Part shown: positions 35,086 through 47,300 of the stretch, piece by piece | Layout of the letters: every line of letters starts with the position of its first letter | Numbering within the stretch: the first letter of the stretch is position 1 | NCBI RefSeq assembly: GCF_933775445.1 | Contig: NC_065877.1 | Location: 30,132,001-30,196,000, forward strand | From: Argentina anserina | Taxonomy: Eukaryota; Streptophyta; Magnoliopsida; Rosales; Rosaceae | Length of the DNA stretch: 64,000 nucleotides | Direction: 5' to 3' | Translations under genes and position numbers: made by a program | The notes under the pieces: model-generated | What the model saw: only the letters and a program-made list of their open reading frames with translations | Told to the model about the DNA's origin: nothing | Databases searched by the model: none

Positions 35086-35697
35086 TGTATTACGAGAGGG
35101 GTAACAAATGTGTACCAGCGTTCTTGGTACCCGTATTATAAATGCATTTAGGTAACCAGAAGGGTTACTTAATTTCTCATGAGCGTTTGATTTCATATTT
35201 CTTTGGGACAACCAGATGGGCCGTCCATTGACTCATGAGGGCATTTATATTGTTGATTGTGATTTTTCGTATATATTGATATGCGAACTGTATTGTCATT
35301 TTACTCATACGAGCTATAAGCTTACCGGGTTTGTGTTTACAATCTCGGTGCACCAATTCAATGGTGTAGGAGATAATTCCGCAGGTACTGATTAGCGGAG
35401 ATTGAGTGACGACTCCGGAGATTCGAAGTCGTTCGTATCCTGTTCGTGGTGAGATTTCTGGCGTGGATTTGTGTATGAGAATTTGAGTGAATTTATTTGT
35501 GAGCTTTGTGAGAGTTTGTGAGGATTATTACATTTTCCATCATATTGTAATAATCGGTTTGACTGAGTTGTATTTGGAACTCAGAGATGATCCGCTGTGC
35601 ACGTTAAATGATTTCAATTTCATCGAGATTGTTTGGTGTTTAACGACTTTGAAATTTTGAGTTTTTATGCTCAGAATTTCGGGGTCGTTACAACTCC

Positions 35698-38444
35698 TAG
35701 TGGTAGCGGAGGAGTATGTAATGGATATTCTGACATTTGCTGATTATAAAATCGTTGATGATTTTTCCTTTAAAAAAAGAACATAAAAAAATAGAAAAAT
35801 TATTCATATTCTATAGGAAAGTTACAAGCCACTACGTAAAATGTGGCAGGTTATTTATACTCATAAGGTGTGTTGATGACTAGTTTATATATATGTTCTC
35901 TACTCTTTTGATTTACAGATATATAGTTACAGGCTTACAGCACACTATTTTTGAAAAATATTGAACAATAGAAAAGTTCTAAGCTCTTCGATGAGCCGGC
36001 CGGAACAAAAGAATCGAAACGTAGAATGTGTCACAAACTCACAATCACAGTTAGGAATACTTGTAAAATCCTGTTTTAATCAGTACTACGTACTATCCTT
36101 TTATTGGCTATGCTTGGTCTGGAACTGCATCAACAGCATGGCTGCACCTTTGTGAAATTATAATGCCCGTTTAATTTTGATCGAGCCAAAGATAGGAGGT
36201 GGCATCTGCTTCCAGCTGGGAAGGAACTCCAGGTGGAAATTCATTATTTTTCTGTTTATGATGCGTACGTACGTATGACGGTATGAGCATATGGGATGCT
36301 GAGTGCAGAAGCAAATCAAGCAATGGGTGAAAGATCATCATTTTTCTGTTTATGATGGGTCATTTTTCAGACTTATCGATATCATTCTGTGATTCAGCTA
36401 CATTCAGGGGGGTCGATGAAAGGAAAGTAGCAGCTGGCTGGAGAATACGAGATTTTGGGACTGGTCGACAATTCGACGTACATATATATGTCGCATATAT
36501 ATATAGGCATCACTCACATCCATTTCTGGAGAAGTTAATTTGTTATTATCATTTATCAGTGACTGTTTGGGCCTAAAATAATACTCCGGTATTATTTAGA
36601 TTTTTTAGGCTCGTGGACCGGTTATTTGAGGAAAATCTATCAAATAGCAAGATTACATTCTTTATTAGAATAGATTTTGGGGACTGATGTTGTATAGAAT
36701 CTGAGTTGAGTAAGGAAGGTGAATTCAAATCCACTAAGAGGTTCTCAAGACTTGATCCGCAAGAAAGAACAATATGTGTTCTCTATATAAAGGGGTCGAA
36801 TGTGCAAAATAATAGACACACAACGTCAAACAAACTATCGCGCAACCGCATAGTCAAGTCTCCTCACGGAGCAAAAGTCCGATTCACTTCGGCAAACCAA
36901 GTCTCCTCACGAAGCAAAAGTCCGACTCGCGTCGGCAACCAAGTCTCCCATCGGAGTGGAGCTACCCAGATGTACGCCTCGCGCTGCATGTAGCAACAAG
37001 TCCGATTAACTTCGGCAATTAGAGTCAAGTTCATCGAGTCGCTAGCCTAGCTTCTAGCAAACACAAAAGTCTGCACTAGTCAGCAATTCCCTACAGCATG
37101 AGAGTCCCGCTATTAACGACACATTATAAGCTCTGTTTTTCCCCAAGCGGTCTAAAGTAAGATCGGTCATCTACTTGAGGTGGAGTGAAAGGTACCTAGC
37201 AACTCCGGTTGTGTATAGGTCATTCGAACTTCAGCGGTTTATCAGCAACTGCGGAACAATCGTTCGAGAAGAAGAGAGTACGTGAACGCAATCATCATCA
37301 ACAAGCAAGAGTTGTACCTAACTCAAAGGTACTGGCACGCCAAGCAACAACAGAGAACGAAGGTTAGAACCACCTAGGGTTCAAAACCGGGGCTTGCTGA
37401 TTGTTCTCTGAAGAGATCTTTTTCCCAGCTCGAATAGTGACTTCAAGAGCCAAACAAAATAGCTTGTGATACGGCCATACATGACAAGAAGGGGGCAAAT
37501 TGAATCAGAAAATATAAAAGTAAGGAAGCAGTAGACAATTAAGGACAATGATGTGAATATAGGTAATTCGTGTGTATTAAGGCTATTAGCTACTAGAATA
37601 TTTAATAATATGATCTTTCGGACTTTTCGAGTTGCTCGTATGAAATTATAGATTTTAATTTGTGATTCAGATTTAAGCAGATTTTAACCAAAATGTATGT
37701 TTGACATGCATAATATCTTTCTAGAACGAGAACGACGATATCTACAACACTCACTTTAGTGAATCCTATTAGATTTAAGTCAAATATTAACGTTCTGATT
37801 CGGGATTTAGTATTTTATGCTAGTTTTATTTTCCTTTTAGAACTCTTTTATCTAGGTTTATGTGTTTCCTCTTTAATTTGGATTCTTAGGTTTCAATGTT
37901 AGACTGCGACTTTGATTTTTTTTTTAGGTTATTGATGGCTATATAAGCATAATTTTCCTTTGTATTTGGACATCTTTTAATTAATAAACCTTTGAGTTTT
38001 CTCAATTATCCTGATTATATCAAAAGCTTCTCGTTGATTCGAGAAACCCTAATCTTGTAGATTCAAGACTGTCAATAGTGGATTCTAATGAATTAGTTTC
38101 GCTGCATTAGCTTGTCCCAAAGCAACTTATAAAGAAGCATCATCGGAATTAATTAATCTTCACAATTAATTCGAATCCTCTTAAGAAAAAAAGAAACCAT
38201 GCAGGACCCTTTAAAAAAAGGAGGAGGAGAAGAAGAAACCAGGCATCTGTATATATGTCCGATGTTAAGAGCTGATATTTTGCATGCATGCATGCATCTG
38301 GTGTCTATGTTAACTTCTTAATTGTTGGCTTATTGCAAATGTATCGTAGTCGGTATATATATGCAGTCAAATTACAAAGTGGCCAAGTATATATGAATGA
38401 GAAGGAATTACCAATTAATTAATATTAAGATCAAGATATGTATA
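35698..38444. other. Intergenic stretch with repeat relics
   Basis: No gene is supported. It holds the short repeat at 36855-37020 and, at about 37840-38060, an LTR-like tract with a TATA box (ctatataagca, about 37939), an AATAAA signal at about 37984 and nearby AAACCCTAAT, suggesting another retroelement remnant with no defined ends. A (TGCA)n run lies at about 38282-38297. Confidence 0.45.
36855..37020 (+). repeat. 42-43-base tandem repeat, two full and two partial units
   Basis: caagtctcctcacggagc plus aaaagtccgattcacttcggcaaac (36855-36897) is followed by a close copy (36898-36939) and two partial ones (36940 and about 36995). A TATA-like ctatataaagggg lies upstream at about 36782. The layout resembles the U3/R part of an LTR, but no LTR ends were found. 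Confidence 0.65.
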
Positions 38445-40217
38445 CTAGTTAGCATTCAGAGATTGTAACCAATCATTTCCATCAATGAAGGACACATTAA
38501 GGAAAGGAGAAGCTTGTGTGTCATTGAGTCTCTGTACATAAGATGCCCGCATGGTCAAATTAGCTCCCGGACCTGAGCAATTATATTCTCCATAGTATAT
38601 ACTCCTGCATATATAACTTACTGGTCAAATCAGCTTCGAAGTGTAAAATGATCGAGAATCGACGTAGTTAATTTTACTAGATAGCTTGAAAAAAAAAAGA
38701 TTGATGTGTTTTTTTGAAGAGAAAAATTGATTAATGTGTTGCAAGCGCTAGTTAGCTAGTACGTACTGGTCCCTTGTTGGGTCATTGAAATCATTCCAGC
38801 CTTCTGGAGCTATGATGTCAGTCATTGTGGTGTTGATGAACACCACACGGGAGAAAGGCCTCCACGCTCGACCTAACCAAACCCTTCCAGACCCTCCAAC
38901 AGTGCAGTTCACAAATGAATATCCAGTGTTTTCATTTGAAGCTCTGCCATGCGCAGTAAGGGCTCCAGTAATGCTCTTTGCTCCTGGGGCTACTGGGTTG
39001 GCCATCGAAACCAACTGACAATTCTGTGTGAGATCGATCAAATTCACCCTTATTGTTATTTTCAATTTATTAATGATATTTTAGATGTATATGATGAACA
39101 TATAGTCTACTAATTTGCGATCTGAAACCTGGAGTCTCGGATCACAGTAATTTGCACACATGCATATATTATGAAGAAATTATGTATTGCACAAGAAAAT
39201 TCCTTGCACATGTCCAGTGTATATAATATCCATGTAGGGTATCATGTCTAGCAGCTGATTGTGATTACCTCATATAATGACCTTGCATTGCCAAAGATGA
39301 AATCAATGGAACCCTGAATGTAGCAATCCCTAAAGTAATGGCGGCCCTTATCATCATGGAGGGTATCTTGAGCACCAAAGAATCCACAGCCCCAAAATGC
39401 AGATTGGTCCCCCGAAACCCTAATTGCCACAGCTTGCGCTCCAACATCACCAGGTTTTGGAATTGGAGCTACATTCTAGCATCAAATATAGGTCGTACCG
39501 TTAGCACACATGTTAGCTAGTAGCTTAATCTGTGAAACTCAATTCAGGTTTCTTGCTTACCATGAAGCTGATATTCTTGGCAATGAAGTTGGCACCGAAA
39601 ACTTGAACAGAGCCACTATAAAATGTACCATGTGATGAATTTGCAGTGTCATTCCACGATATTGCAGTCGACAAATACCCTTGTCCTTGAAATGTTATGT
39701 TCGGTTTGGTGCTTGGAACAATGACTTTCTCACTATATAATCGCAACATGTACAGATAAGCATAAGTCCATGCACATATATAGGAGAGCTTGAAATTAAG
39801 GAAGACAATACTACATTATAGTTATACTTACTAATAAATGCCATTATTGATCCATATTACTGTTCTTTTCTGGCTAAGAGCTGGAACTGCATCAACAGCT
39901 GCTTGAACTAAAGTGAAATTGCAGCAGCCATTTCCATCCACGCAAAAAAAGGAGGTTTTGTCGGTATCTGGAGGAGGTATTCCAGGAGGGAAATCATCAC
40001 AAATTGACACTTGTTTAGCCATGTTATCTTGCTTCTTGTGATGCCTAGCATTACAAGTGATGCAGTATGGGATGAGAAGAGACATGATAGGCGATGTTGA
40101 AGCAGTGGTGAGACTGAGATCTTCGAAGTATTTGAGGTATTGTGAGTTTGGGTAAGCCCATAAAAATGCGAAAATGGCAACAAGAAAGGTCAGGGATATA
40201 CTTTTGAGACTCATCAT
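38445..40217 (-). CDS. Pectinesterase (pectin methylesterase), PRO-less type
   Basis: Five exons, 40217-39832, 39732-39561, 39475-39269, 39023-38767 and 38604-38445, sum to 393 codons. The enzyme removes methyl groups from cell-wall homogalacturonan. All family signatures are present in order: [24 protein letters not shown] (catalytic Gln and Asp), GSIDFIFGN (catalytic Asp) and [13 protein letters not shown] (substrate Arg). A hydrophobic N terminus ([15 protein letters not shown]) acts as signal peptide or anchor. There is no PMEI pro-domain, so it belongs to the shorter group that includes Arabidopsis PME8/15/53-like enzymes. Splice sites are GT-AG with good consensus, for example TTA|GTAAGT and CCA|GTACGT. 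No lesion was seen. Confidence 0.95.
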
Positions 40218-40286
40218 TTTCTGATTGAAGGGAGAAGAAAATAGCTAGGTTGAGAGGAACCTAATATGTTTGGACTCACTGAAGTT

Positions 40287-40296
40287 GGTTAAATAG
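40287..40296 (-). promoter_or_regulatory. Possible TATA box of the pectinesterase gene
   Basis: CTATTTAACC on the gene strand lies about 70-80 bases upstream of the start codon. It is a weak match supported only by position. Confidence 0.3.
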
Positions 40297-43073
40297 ATGG
40301 ACATGCACTTGAAGTGAAAGAATTGGTGGAATGTCTTACAAATCACCCTGTCCCTGGATATCTTGAGACACTAGATATCCTACACCAACCATTTCTTTTT
40401 TCCGTATACAAAATCAATTCACACGTAAAAGTTCAGAATGTACCTCACAGGTGCATATTTCATTAGTACAAGTGTAAAACTAGCTACATTTCTTTTCGCA
40501 ATATATTCTTCAACTCTCTTTATTGGTTAATAATTCTTCCAGCTTGAACTCATTTCGCATCTGTGTATGCATGCATGCATGGCTCTCGGTTAGTTTCACT
40601 TTTTAAGTTCTTGCATATTGATCAAGTGAGCAACGCTTCGCTATTTTTCAAAATTTGAAAGCTCAAGGGTCAAGGACGACCGATATATCTCTCATACTTA
40701 TCAATTTTAATTGTTACTTCTTTTTGGATCTATGTTTCTCTAGCTGAAGACTCGACTACGATTTCCTTTTCTGGGTTGGTAATAACTAATAAGCAAGGCA
40801 AAGTCGAATAATATATGTGGAAACTAGCTTCCATTTTAAGTCTCTACTTAGATCAATATTTCTATCAATGAGGACACTGCTAAATTCTGATCTTTTCCAA
40901 CTAAAATAAGTTCTTGAGTATGGAAAAAAACTAAATACTTTCACGAAGTATAGTACACGGGGACTATATATGTATCTCCCTAATTAATCAAAATCCCAAA
41001 CAGATCAAATTATATGTGACCATGGTTAGCTCCTTGAGTAATACGCAGGCGATTATGTTTAATTGTTTTTGATTTATTCAGCTCAAAGTAAAGATATACA
41101 ATCAAACGCGAATAAAATACGGGAGTAACTATACGTGACTCTCTTAAGCCTCATTATCTAATTTTTGACGCTCATGAATGAACTAATGAGATTCTCAATG
41201 TCTCTATCTACTATCAAGCGAAACCGTACCACAACCATAAGAATACGCTCGGCAGGAATCGGAGTGGTGAAAGAAGACCTTATCGATTAAGGTAAATATA
41301 TTAATATCCACGTGTTTGACATAAAGTTACCATATCGAATGGTTTCAGGTGGTTAATGATGCCCGCCGGACAAATGAAACTAAAAGGCCAATCAAAGGTT
41401 GATGTAATCTTTGTGGATCAAATGGCACCCATTTAAATTCAAATTAGCAAACATTAGGGCATGTATATTTGACTTGTGAAAAGTGCAATTTCTACCTTTC
41501 ACGCCAAATGGGTCCCTTGCTGAGCTCGCATTCAGCTCCTTTTCCCTCCCCATTTCTCACTCAGACGAGTCCTTATAAAAAGTTCACGGATTCATCGAAG
41601 CATCGCAAGACGCTCCACTCCCATCGCCCACTTTACTAAAAGGACAAGATGAAAAAACATTTAATTTGCATATTTAGTTTTGATTGCTTAATTATGATCA
41701 TATATGAAAGGAAAAACTCTATCTTTCTTGGCTTTGGATCTTCTATCACACTTGGACACTCGGAAATGTACAAGAACACTTGGGCACTCATCGATTAATG
41801 CTGCCGCGATATCGTTGATTGAAGCCAGTCTTGATCACTCAATATTTCCAGCAAACTTCACTGCACATGCAATGTTAATAGATGTAGGTTGAACATAGCT
41901 CATGATATTGAAATGTGACAAATTAACATGAATAGTTTTTCAATTTTGATTGAAATAATTTGGCCAGCTATAATGTCACTCACTCACTCGATCTCTTCAT
42001 TTTCTATTCTCACCTATTACGTACACTTGCTTTTGTTGGATTACTGGGGTAACATTTAGGCTTAATTAAAATACCAGTTACCTTAGACTTACGTTTCTCC
42101 TTTTGATGAAGCTCATGCATGATGTGGATACAAGACCATTTTAGGTTACCAATCAAACTACAAATAGGATATGGTCCCCTTCATTACAATATGAATCTAG
42201 TAGGAGGGAATATACGAGTTTAGAATGAGCAAAGGATATGTTTTCATATCGAGGTATGATCGAGGTGATATTATCTATGGAATCTCGATCTGTTAGTTTT
42301 CAAGTGGCGAATGTTAACAAACTAGCTAGCGATTGTAACTGTTTAGGGTTAGGTTAACATTTAATTAAGAGTACTTCGATTTTTGGCAGGTTAGATTGCA
42401 AGATACGATTTTTTTTCTTTCATGAGAATAATTACAAGATTGTTTATAACGAAGAGTACTTCAACTATACAGTACAAATGAACTATAATGAAAGATGGCC
42501 AAACTGCCAAACAACCCGGAAATTGTTAATATCATAAGGTGGCTGAATTCGTACAGCTTTGCAAATAGCCAAATCCAACATCGATCAGCTACATTGATGT
42601 GATATTTTACTTTACCCCTAAACAAAGAATTCCGTCTGAGGGAAAATGAATACATTTAGTTGAGCAAGATCTTATTAAAGGAAAGAAGAAAGAAAATTAA
42701 ACCTAACAAGTTACCAGCTAGCTAAATCACTCATTATTGAATTTCAAAAAGACATTTGAAGTGCTCAGTAATAAGGAATACAAATTAAATGTAGGAAAAC
42801 TCGAAACTTAGATAAATGAAGAAATCAAATGTTCATAACTATTACACTTACAAGAGTAGTCTCACCTTGGCCATTACTGAGTCGAGATACCATATTTTAG
42901 GACAAGCATAATTTCGAAAATAGATTTCGAAACAGATACATTTTAGTATGAAAATCCATATGGAAAAGAAAAATAAAGGATATGATAGAATAATGTACAT
43001 ATATTGGTCAAGAATTGTGTCCCTAGAGAGATAAGTCAGTCTACCTAACTTCGTTTTCGGCTTTGTGTCGCTC
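40297..43073. other. Intergenic region between the pectinesterase and VQ genes
   Basis: It contains the pectinesterase promoter on the left and the 3' flank of the VQ gene on the right. Several ORFs of 60-105 codons occur by chance; none carries a domain. No transposon ends or RNA genes were recognised. Confidence 0.45.
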
Positions 43074-43832
43074 TCAGTACAAGAAACTGTTGCTTCTATT
43101 CTCATTGGAGGGGTTCGAATTAGGCCTACCACTTCCAACCAGACTGGGCTGCCCTTGCATTCCATCGGAGGAAAAAGAAAACCCCATGTTTGTGGGTCGT
43201 GCCGATGAGGACGAGCTCATTAATCTCTGAACAAACCCATGGTTATCACTGTTGTTATTGTTGTTGTTGTTGTTCAGTGAAAGCAGATAAGGGTTTTGCT
43301 GCTGCTGCTGAAGCTGTAGATGATTGTTATACCCAGGTGGTGGCACCATCACTGGAGCACTAGGGTTCACAAACCCTTGTCTGGCCCCAAGTGATCCGAA
43401 ACCGAAATTAGTTGCACCAGTCTGAGTGGAAAACGACGCCGTACTCGGACCGCCAGTGAACTGCTGCACCATGGCGCGGAAGTTGGCCGTGTCGGTGTTG
43501 AGTAGCGTGGTGGGGGTTCTTCTGGAAGCCCTGGACCGCTTTCGGACCGGCTTGGAGACACGGCCTTCCGGGCTCAAGCTGTTGGTGTTGTTACTTGAGC
43601 TGGGGTTTGATGCAGCAGCAGAAGCAGAAGCTGTAGCGGCGGTGGTGGTGACGACAGTGGCTTCGTGATGGGAGACTGCTGCAGCCTGGTCTTGACCGAA
43701 CATGCCGGAACCGGAGGAGACGTGGCCGTGGGAGGTCGACGAGTGGAGGGCTTGGCCGGATAAAGTGTTGCTCTGGAGGTTGTAGAACTGGAGCCAGTCG
43801 CTGGGGTTGGACATGGTTCCACTCAGGGCCAT
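43074..43832 (-). CDS. VQ motif protein, JAV1/VQ22-like
   Basis: A single-exon gene of 252 codons, as is usual for VQ genes. The VQ motif FRAMVQQFTG is at residues 118-127. It is preceded by the basic KPVRKRSRASRRTPTTLLNT, which closely matches what I recall of Arabidopsis VQ22/JAV1. The N terminus (SNPSDWLQFYN) also agrees with that group. The rest is low complexity: Ala/Thr/Ser-rich, then Gln and Asn runs encoded by CAG and AAC repeats. JAV1 is a nuclear repressor of jasmonate defence that pairs with WRKY factors and is destroyed after wounding; the same job here is an inference. The start was set at 43832 (MALSGTMSNP): an in-frame ATG upstream at 44003 would place the TATA box inside the coding region. 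Confidence 0.9.
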   Translation of the reverse strand: MALSGTMSNPSDWLQFYNLQSNTLSGQALHSSTSHGHVSSGSGMFGQDQAAAVSHHEATVVTTTAATASASAAASNPSSSNNTNSLSPEGRVSKPVRKRSRASRRTPTTLLNTDTANFRAMVQQFTGGPSTASFSTQTGATNFGFGSLGARQGFVNPSAPVMVPPPGYNNHLQLQQQQQNPYLLSLNNNNNNNNSDNHGFVQRLMSSSSSARPTNMGFSFSSDGMQGQPSLVGSGRPNSNPSNENRSNSFLY

Positions 43833-43939
43833 AAAGCAAAGCACAGAATTGACAGAAATGTGAAACAGATCGAAAGAAAAAGTGTCTTTCTTTCTCTGGT
43901 TTTGAGGGAATTGGAAGGAATATGAGAGCGTAGGATTGA

Positions 43940-43949
43940 GTATATATGG
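43940..43949 (-). promoter_or_regulatory. TATA box of the VQ gene
   Basis: CCATATATAC on the gene strand lies about 108-117 bases upstream of the chosen start codon. It is the only clear TATA in the near flank. Confidence 0.55.
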
Positions 43950-43972
43950 TGGTAGGTTTGGAGGCCGGGACT

Positions 43973-44006
43973 GGTCAAAAGTCAGAGTCACGTGACACGG
44001 CACGTG
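43973..44006 (-). promoter_or_regulatory. W-box and paired G-boxes upstream of the VQ gene
   Basis: A W-box core TTGACC (43973-43978) and two perfect CACGTG palindromes (43989-43994 and 44001-44006) lie within 34 bases, just upstream of the TATA box. A third CACGTG is at 44197-44202. W-boxes bind WRKY factors, and G-boxes bind bHLH (MYC) and bZIP (ABA) factors. The set fits a gene controlled by jasmonate, wounding or ABA. Site presence is seen; use is inferred. Confidence 0.6.
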
Positions 44007-44302
44007 GGCGGGCTAATAGTACTGTGGTTTTCTGGTAGGAAAAGTTGTAGAAGGAAATAAGATCTGCTTTGTAAAGCTTTGGTGTGTTTTTGTGTTGAGT
44101 GCGTGTGCATGGTTTCCTGGAAGCAACGTAGGGCGCCGTCGTCCTGGGTTTATCGGAGATGGCGTCACCAGAGATGGTGGCCACGTCATGGCAGGACACG
44201 TGGTGGTGGAGGTAGGTGGACTTGTGTGACACTTGGGAGACGTCTTCTTGTTATTGGTGGGAGGAGGATGGTGGAGGGGGTTAGGGTTTTTTGGGCCTCA
44301 TG

Positions 44303-47300
44303 AAGGAAGTTAAAGAAGTAACTGAGTCGCTTCCAAGGTTTTGTCTCTGTTCGATCATGCTGAGAGCTGAGTCATGGCGGCCCAAATGGCACGGTGCTGC
44401 TTGATTGATTGAGGTTTAATTAGCACACTAACTTTACTGATGACAACAAACAAAGAGAAACTGTTCGTCTTCTTTTTCTTGGTTTTATATCTAAATCTGG
44501 AGTAGTTAACTTGATTGGATCGGACTCGATTAATTTGTAGACTTGTTTAAGGCTGAGTATGGTTTAAATTCTCAAATATTCTAATTAATATGTTTGGTGA
44601 ATATTTTCTAAATTCACGAATTCCAATTAAATTTTTAGATAGATTTTAAAAGCGACTACTAATTAAATCTGAGTTTGTAGATTTTAGAAAAATCACATTG
44701 GGATCAAACTGGCCTTTTAAGTCTCAATGTTTAAGTCTCAATTCTTCCATCTCAAATGATCTAACCTAATTAGAGTTTGAAACTTATGTTTTCATTTTGT
44801 ATGATCTCTTCCCGTAGATACAAGACTAATATGTGACGGGTGATCATGCAAAACCATTTCTCAATCTTTCTTGACCACAAAAAAAAATTAAGAATAAATT
44901 TAAATCGACTTTTTTAGATTCGACCGCGAGTTTGAGACTTCTACATTTAAGTAGTTTCTTTTTTCTACATTCAAGTAGTTAAGTTTTTAACAAGCTTTTG
45001 ATAAGTCGATCACATGTGATAGTTCTCAAGTTTAAAACTTGATCATAATGTTCATGTTGCCTGGTGAGTTTGGATTGGCGAACGTTCTCTATTTGGAGCG
45101 TGGTGTGTGTGTAGGCGTGCTAGTACTAACGTACCAGAGTGAGTTTAATGTGATTGCGCTGTCTTGACTTTTGATGCCGGTAAATGTGATGAAGGTTGAG
45201 AACTTTCCTTCGCTTGGTCCGACATGTAGGTCGCCTGGTTTGTCTGAGCTTTTTTTCACGTTTCAATATGAGTCATTATCGATACTTAATCATTGCGTTG
45301 TGAGTAAACAGAGCTTTAATAGGTAAATATGAGTTGCGAAGGACGTGAGGTCTTTAGCGGTCTCGGATATTGTTGCTAAGGACGTGAGGGGTCTCTAGCG
45401 GTTTGGTAGTTGTTCGCTGGTTTGCCTCGAGGAGGACTTGAATAGGGTTTGCCCGATGGTCTTGTTTAGTAGTTGTGTTGATTTGTATGTTGAGAGTTGT
45501 GTATGCTTTTGTGCTCTTCACTCCTTTATATAGTGGTTAGATTTGAGTTTCAGCGATTCATTCGTTTTCAAGGATTATAGATTTCCTTCCATAGATACAG
45601 AGTTTGATTTTGATTACAATAAAGATTATCATTTCATTGCCGACTTTGACAGCTCATAATTACTTATGATCTCGGTAAATAACTTTCATATGCGAATATG
45701 ATTCCGTAGATCCTGAAAATAATAATAATAATAATAAAATAGTTTGGGTCACAAGCATCGGCATTTGAGTTAAATCGCTTAGAATTTAACTTTTTGTTAA
45801 ATTGGCTTAAACACATAATTCATAAGTAATTGATTAATAGAATATCATCAGATGTAGAATTTGAGATTTTGATGTGTGTTGAATTAAACTATCTAAAATC
45901 GCACCATGTTTCTTCCATTACTCTCTTTTTCTTTCATTCTTCATGCACTTATGATTGCTCATCCTTTCCTCATGACATTTCAACAATGTTGTGTAACAAG
46001 AATGTATTAATGTACAATATACAATCTGCGAACCTCGAGTTGAATTAAATAACTAATTACATTGAGTTCAAAGTTTCATACCCATGTTGAATTGAACAAA
46101 CATTATACATGAGAGCAGGTGGTCAAGCATGCAGACCTTCTTAATTTGATTTTCAAATCGAGGATAAGCTGAATTACTTTGATTCAAATTAAGATGCACA
46201 AATTTAATTAAGAAAGCTTCTAGAAATTTTTGGACGATTCAAAACTATCGATCTCTTGGATAGCTCAAGCACTAGAAGCATTCTCGTCATATATATTATA
46301 TATTAATTGAAGCCTTTTTATGTTGCTGAGGGCCTGAGGCCAGCAAAAGTCAAGCTTCCTGAGCAGATAGATTGAACTAATCGATGTTTAGTGTTTTGTT
46401 TGTTTTCTAGCTAGTGCTTGATTATTAGTCTGATATATTAATTAGGTTAACTCTGCTCCATCATTTCATGTATGATCGAGAGTTCAAACTTGAATTCCTG
46501 TGATTTTCTACAGATTAATGCAGGCAATATTTGAATGTACCATTGGTGTTTCTATCTTCTCACATAGTTAGAAGAACATGGTGTTTCTTTTCTTTGTTTT
46601 CCTCATCCTATACATATACATTGGTGTTATAAGAAATTATTATATATATGTCACATATCCCACGTGTCGTACCTCCTTAATATTATTGATATATATTTTT
46701 TATTGTGATTGTTTTTGATTGATTCTTATATGTAAATAAACTTTTGTCATTTTCACCGTGTATATGTTTAATTTTATTATGATGTAAGATAATTGACTGG
46801 ATACATTACATGATAGTGTCACGTAGTGTGACGGGTATACATAATAATTACTCTGGTGCTAGCTAGATGAAGGTACTTTGGTTTTCCTCATCCTACTTGG
46901 CAATGAAATTAATGTCGGATCGAGTTCCACTATGGCCGTGTCTCATATCCCGAAACAGAACATTTTAAAACCAAAACGGGAACGCATAAGTTCTCTCAGA
47001 AGTCAAGCATTAGTGCGTGCATGAAGTTTGATTGTTTCCTACTCTGCACTTGTTCTTTTTAGGGTCGATGGATCGATGTAGACTTTTCTATTTTGAATGC
47101 TCTTCGGTTTTAGTTTTTATACCATTTTAGTTTTTCCACTCACCAAGGACTATTCCTCACATACTTAGTTGCGTCATTATATACGTATTCAATCAAGTTT
47201 TATACGGTTTCATAACCAAGAAAGGTACAGTTGGAACTTTCTTAAACATATCTAACCCTAGATTTCCAAACGCATGTCATATCTGATTCAGAGTTGATTA

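Larger units (their letters stand above)
29672..35692 (+). mobile_element. Truncated Ty3-gypsy retrotransposon (chromovirus, Tekay/Del-like) with target-site duplication
   Basis: The element is bounded by perfect 5-bp repeats, actcc, at 29667-29671 and 35693-35697. It begins TGTAATAACCC and ends GGGTCGTTACA. It has only the first 679 bp of the 5' LTR (29672-30350), an internal region of about 2.4 kb that is mostly unreadable except for the integrase end, a polypurine tract (aaggggggta, about 32764-32773) and a complete 3' LTR of 2916 bp (32777-35692). Over the shared 678 bp the LTRs differ by two transitions plus length changes in a T run and a CT run, so the insertion is recent. The integrase end and long LTRs fit the Tekay/Del chromovirus group; the group call is an inference. 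Confidence 0.92.
32777..35692 (+). repeat. Complete 3' LTR of the gypsy element (2916 bp)
   Basis: It starts at TGTAATAACCC, ends at GTTACA, and is followed by the target repeat actcc. Its TATA box tataaaaagg is at 33096-33105. Past the region shared with the 5' LTR come a GC-rich block (33480-33720), an AT-rich block, the 29-base array at 33921-34110 and a 94-base duplication at 34898-35085. Its second half aligns with 1-534, and most of its length aligns with the solo LTR at 4027-6524 in reverse. Confidence 0.93.

Noticed and set aside
43833..44003. 57-codon N-terminal extension of the VQ protein from an upstream in-frame ATG
   Set aside because: It would run through the TATA box and lacks similarity to the family, whose proteins start near M-x-NPSDW-QFYN.
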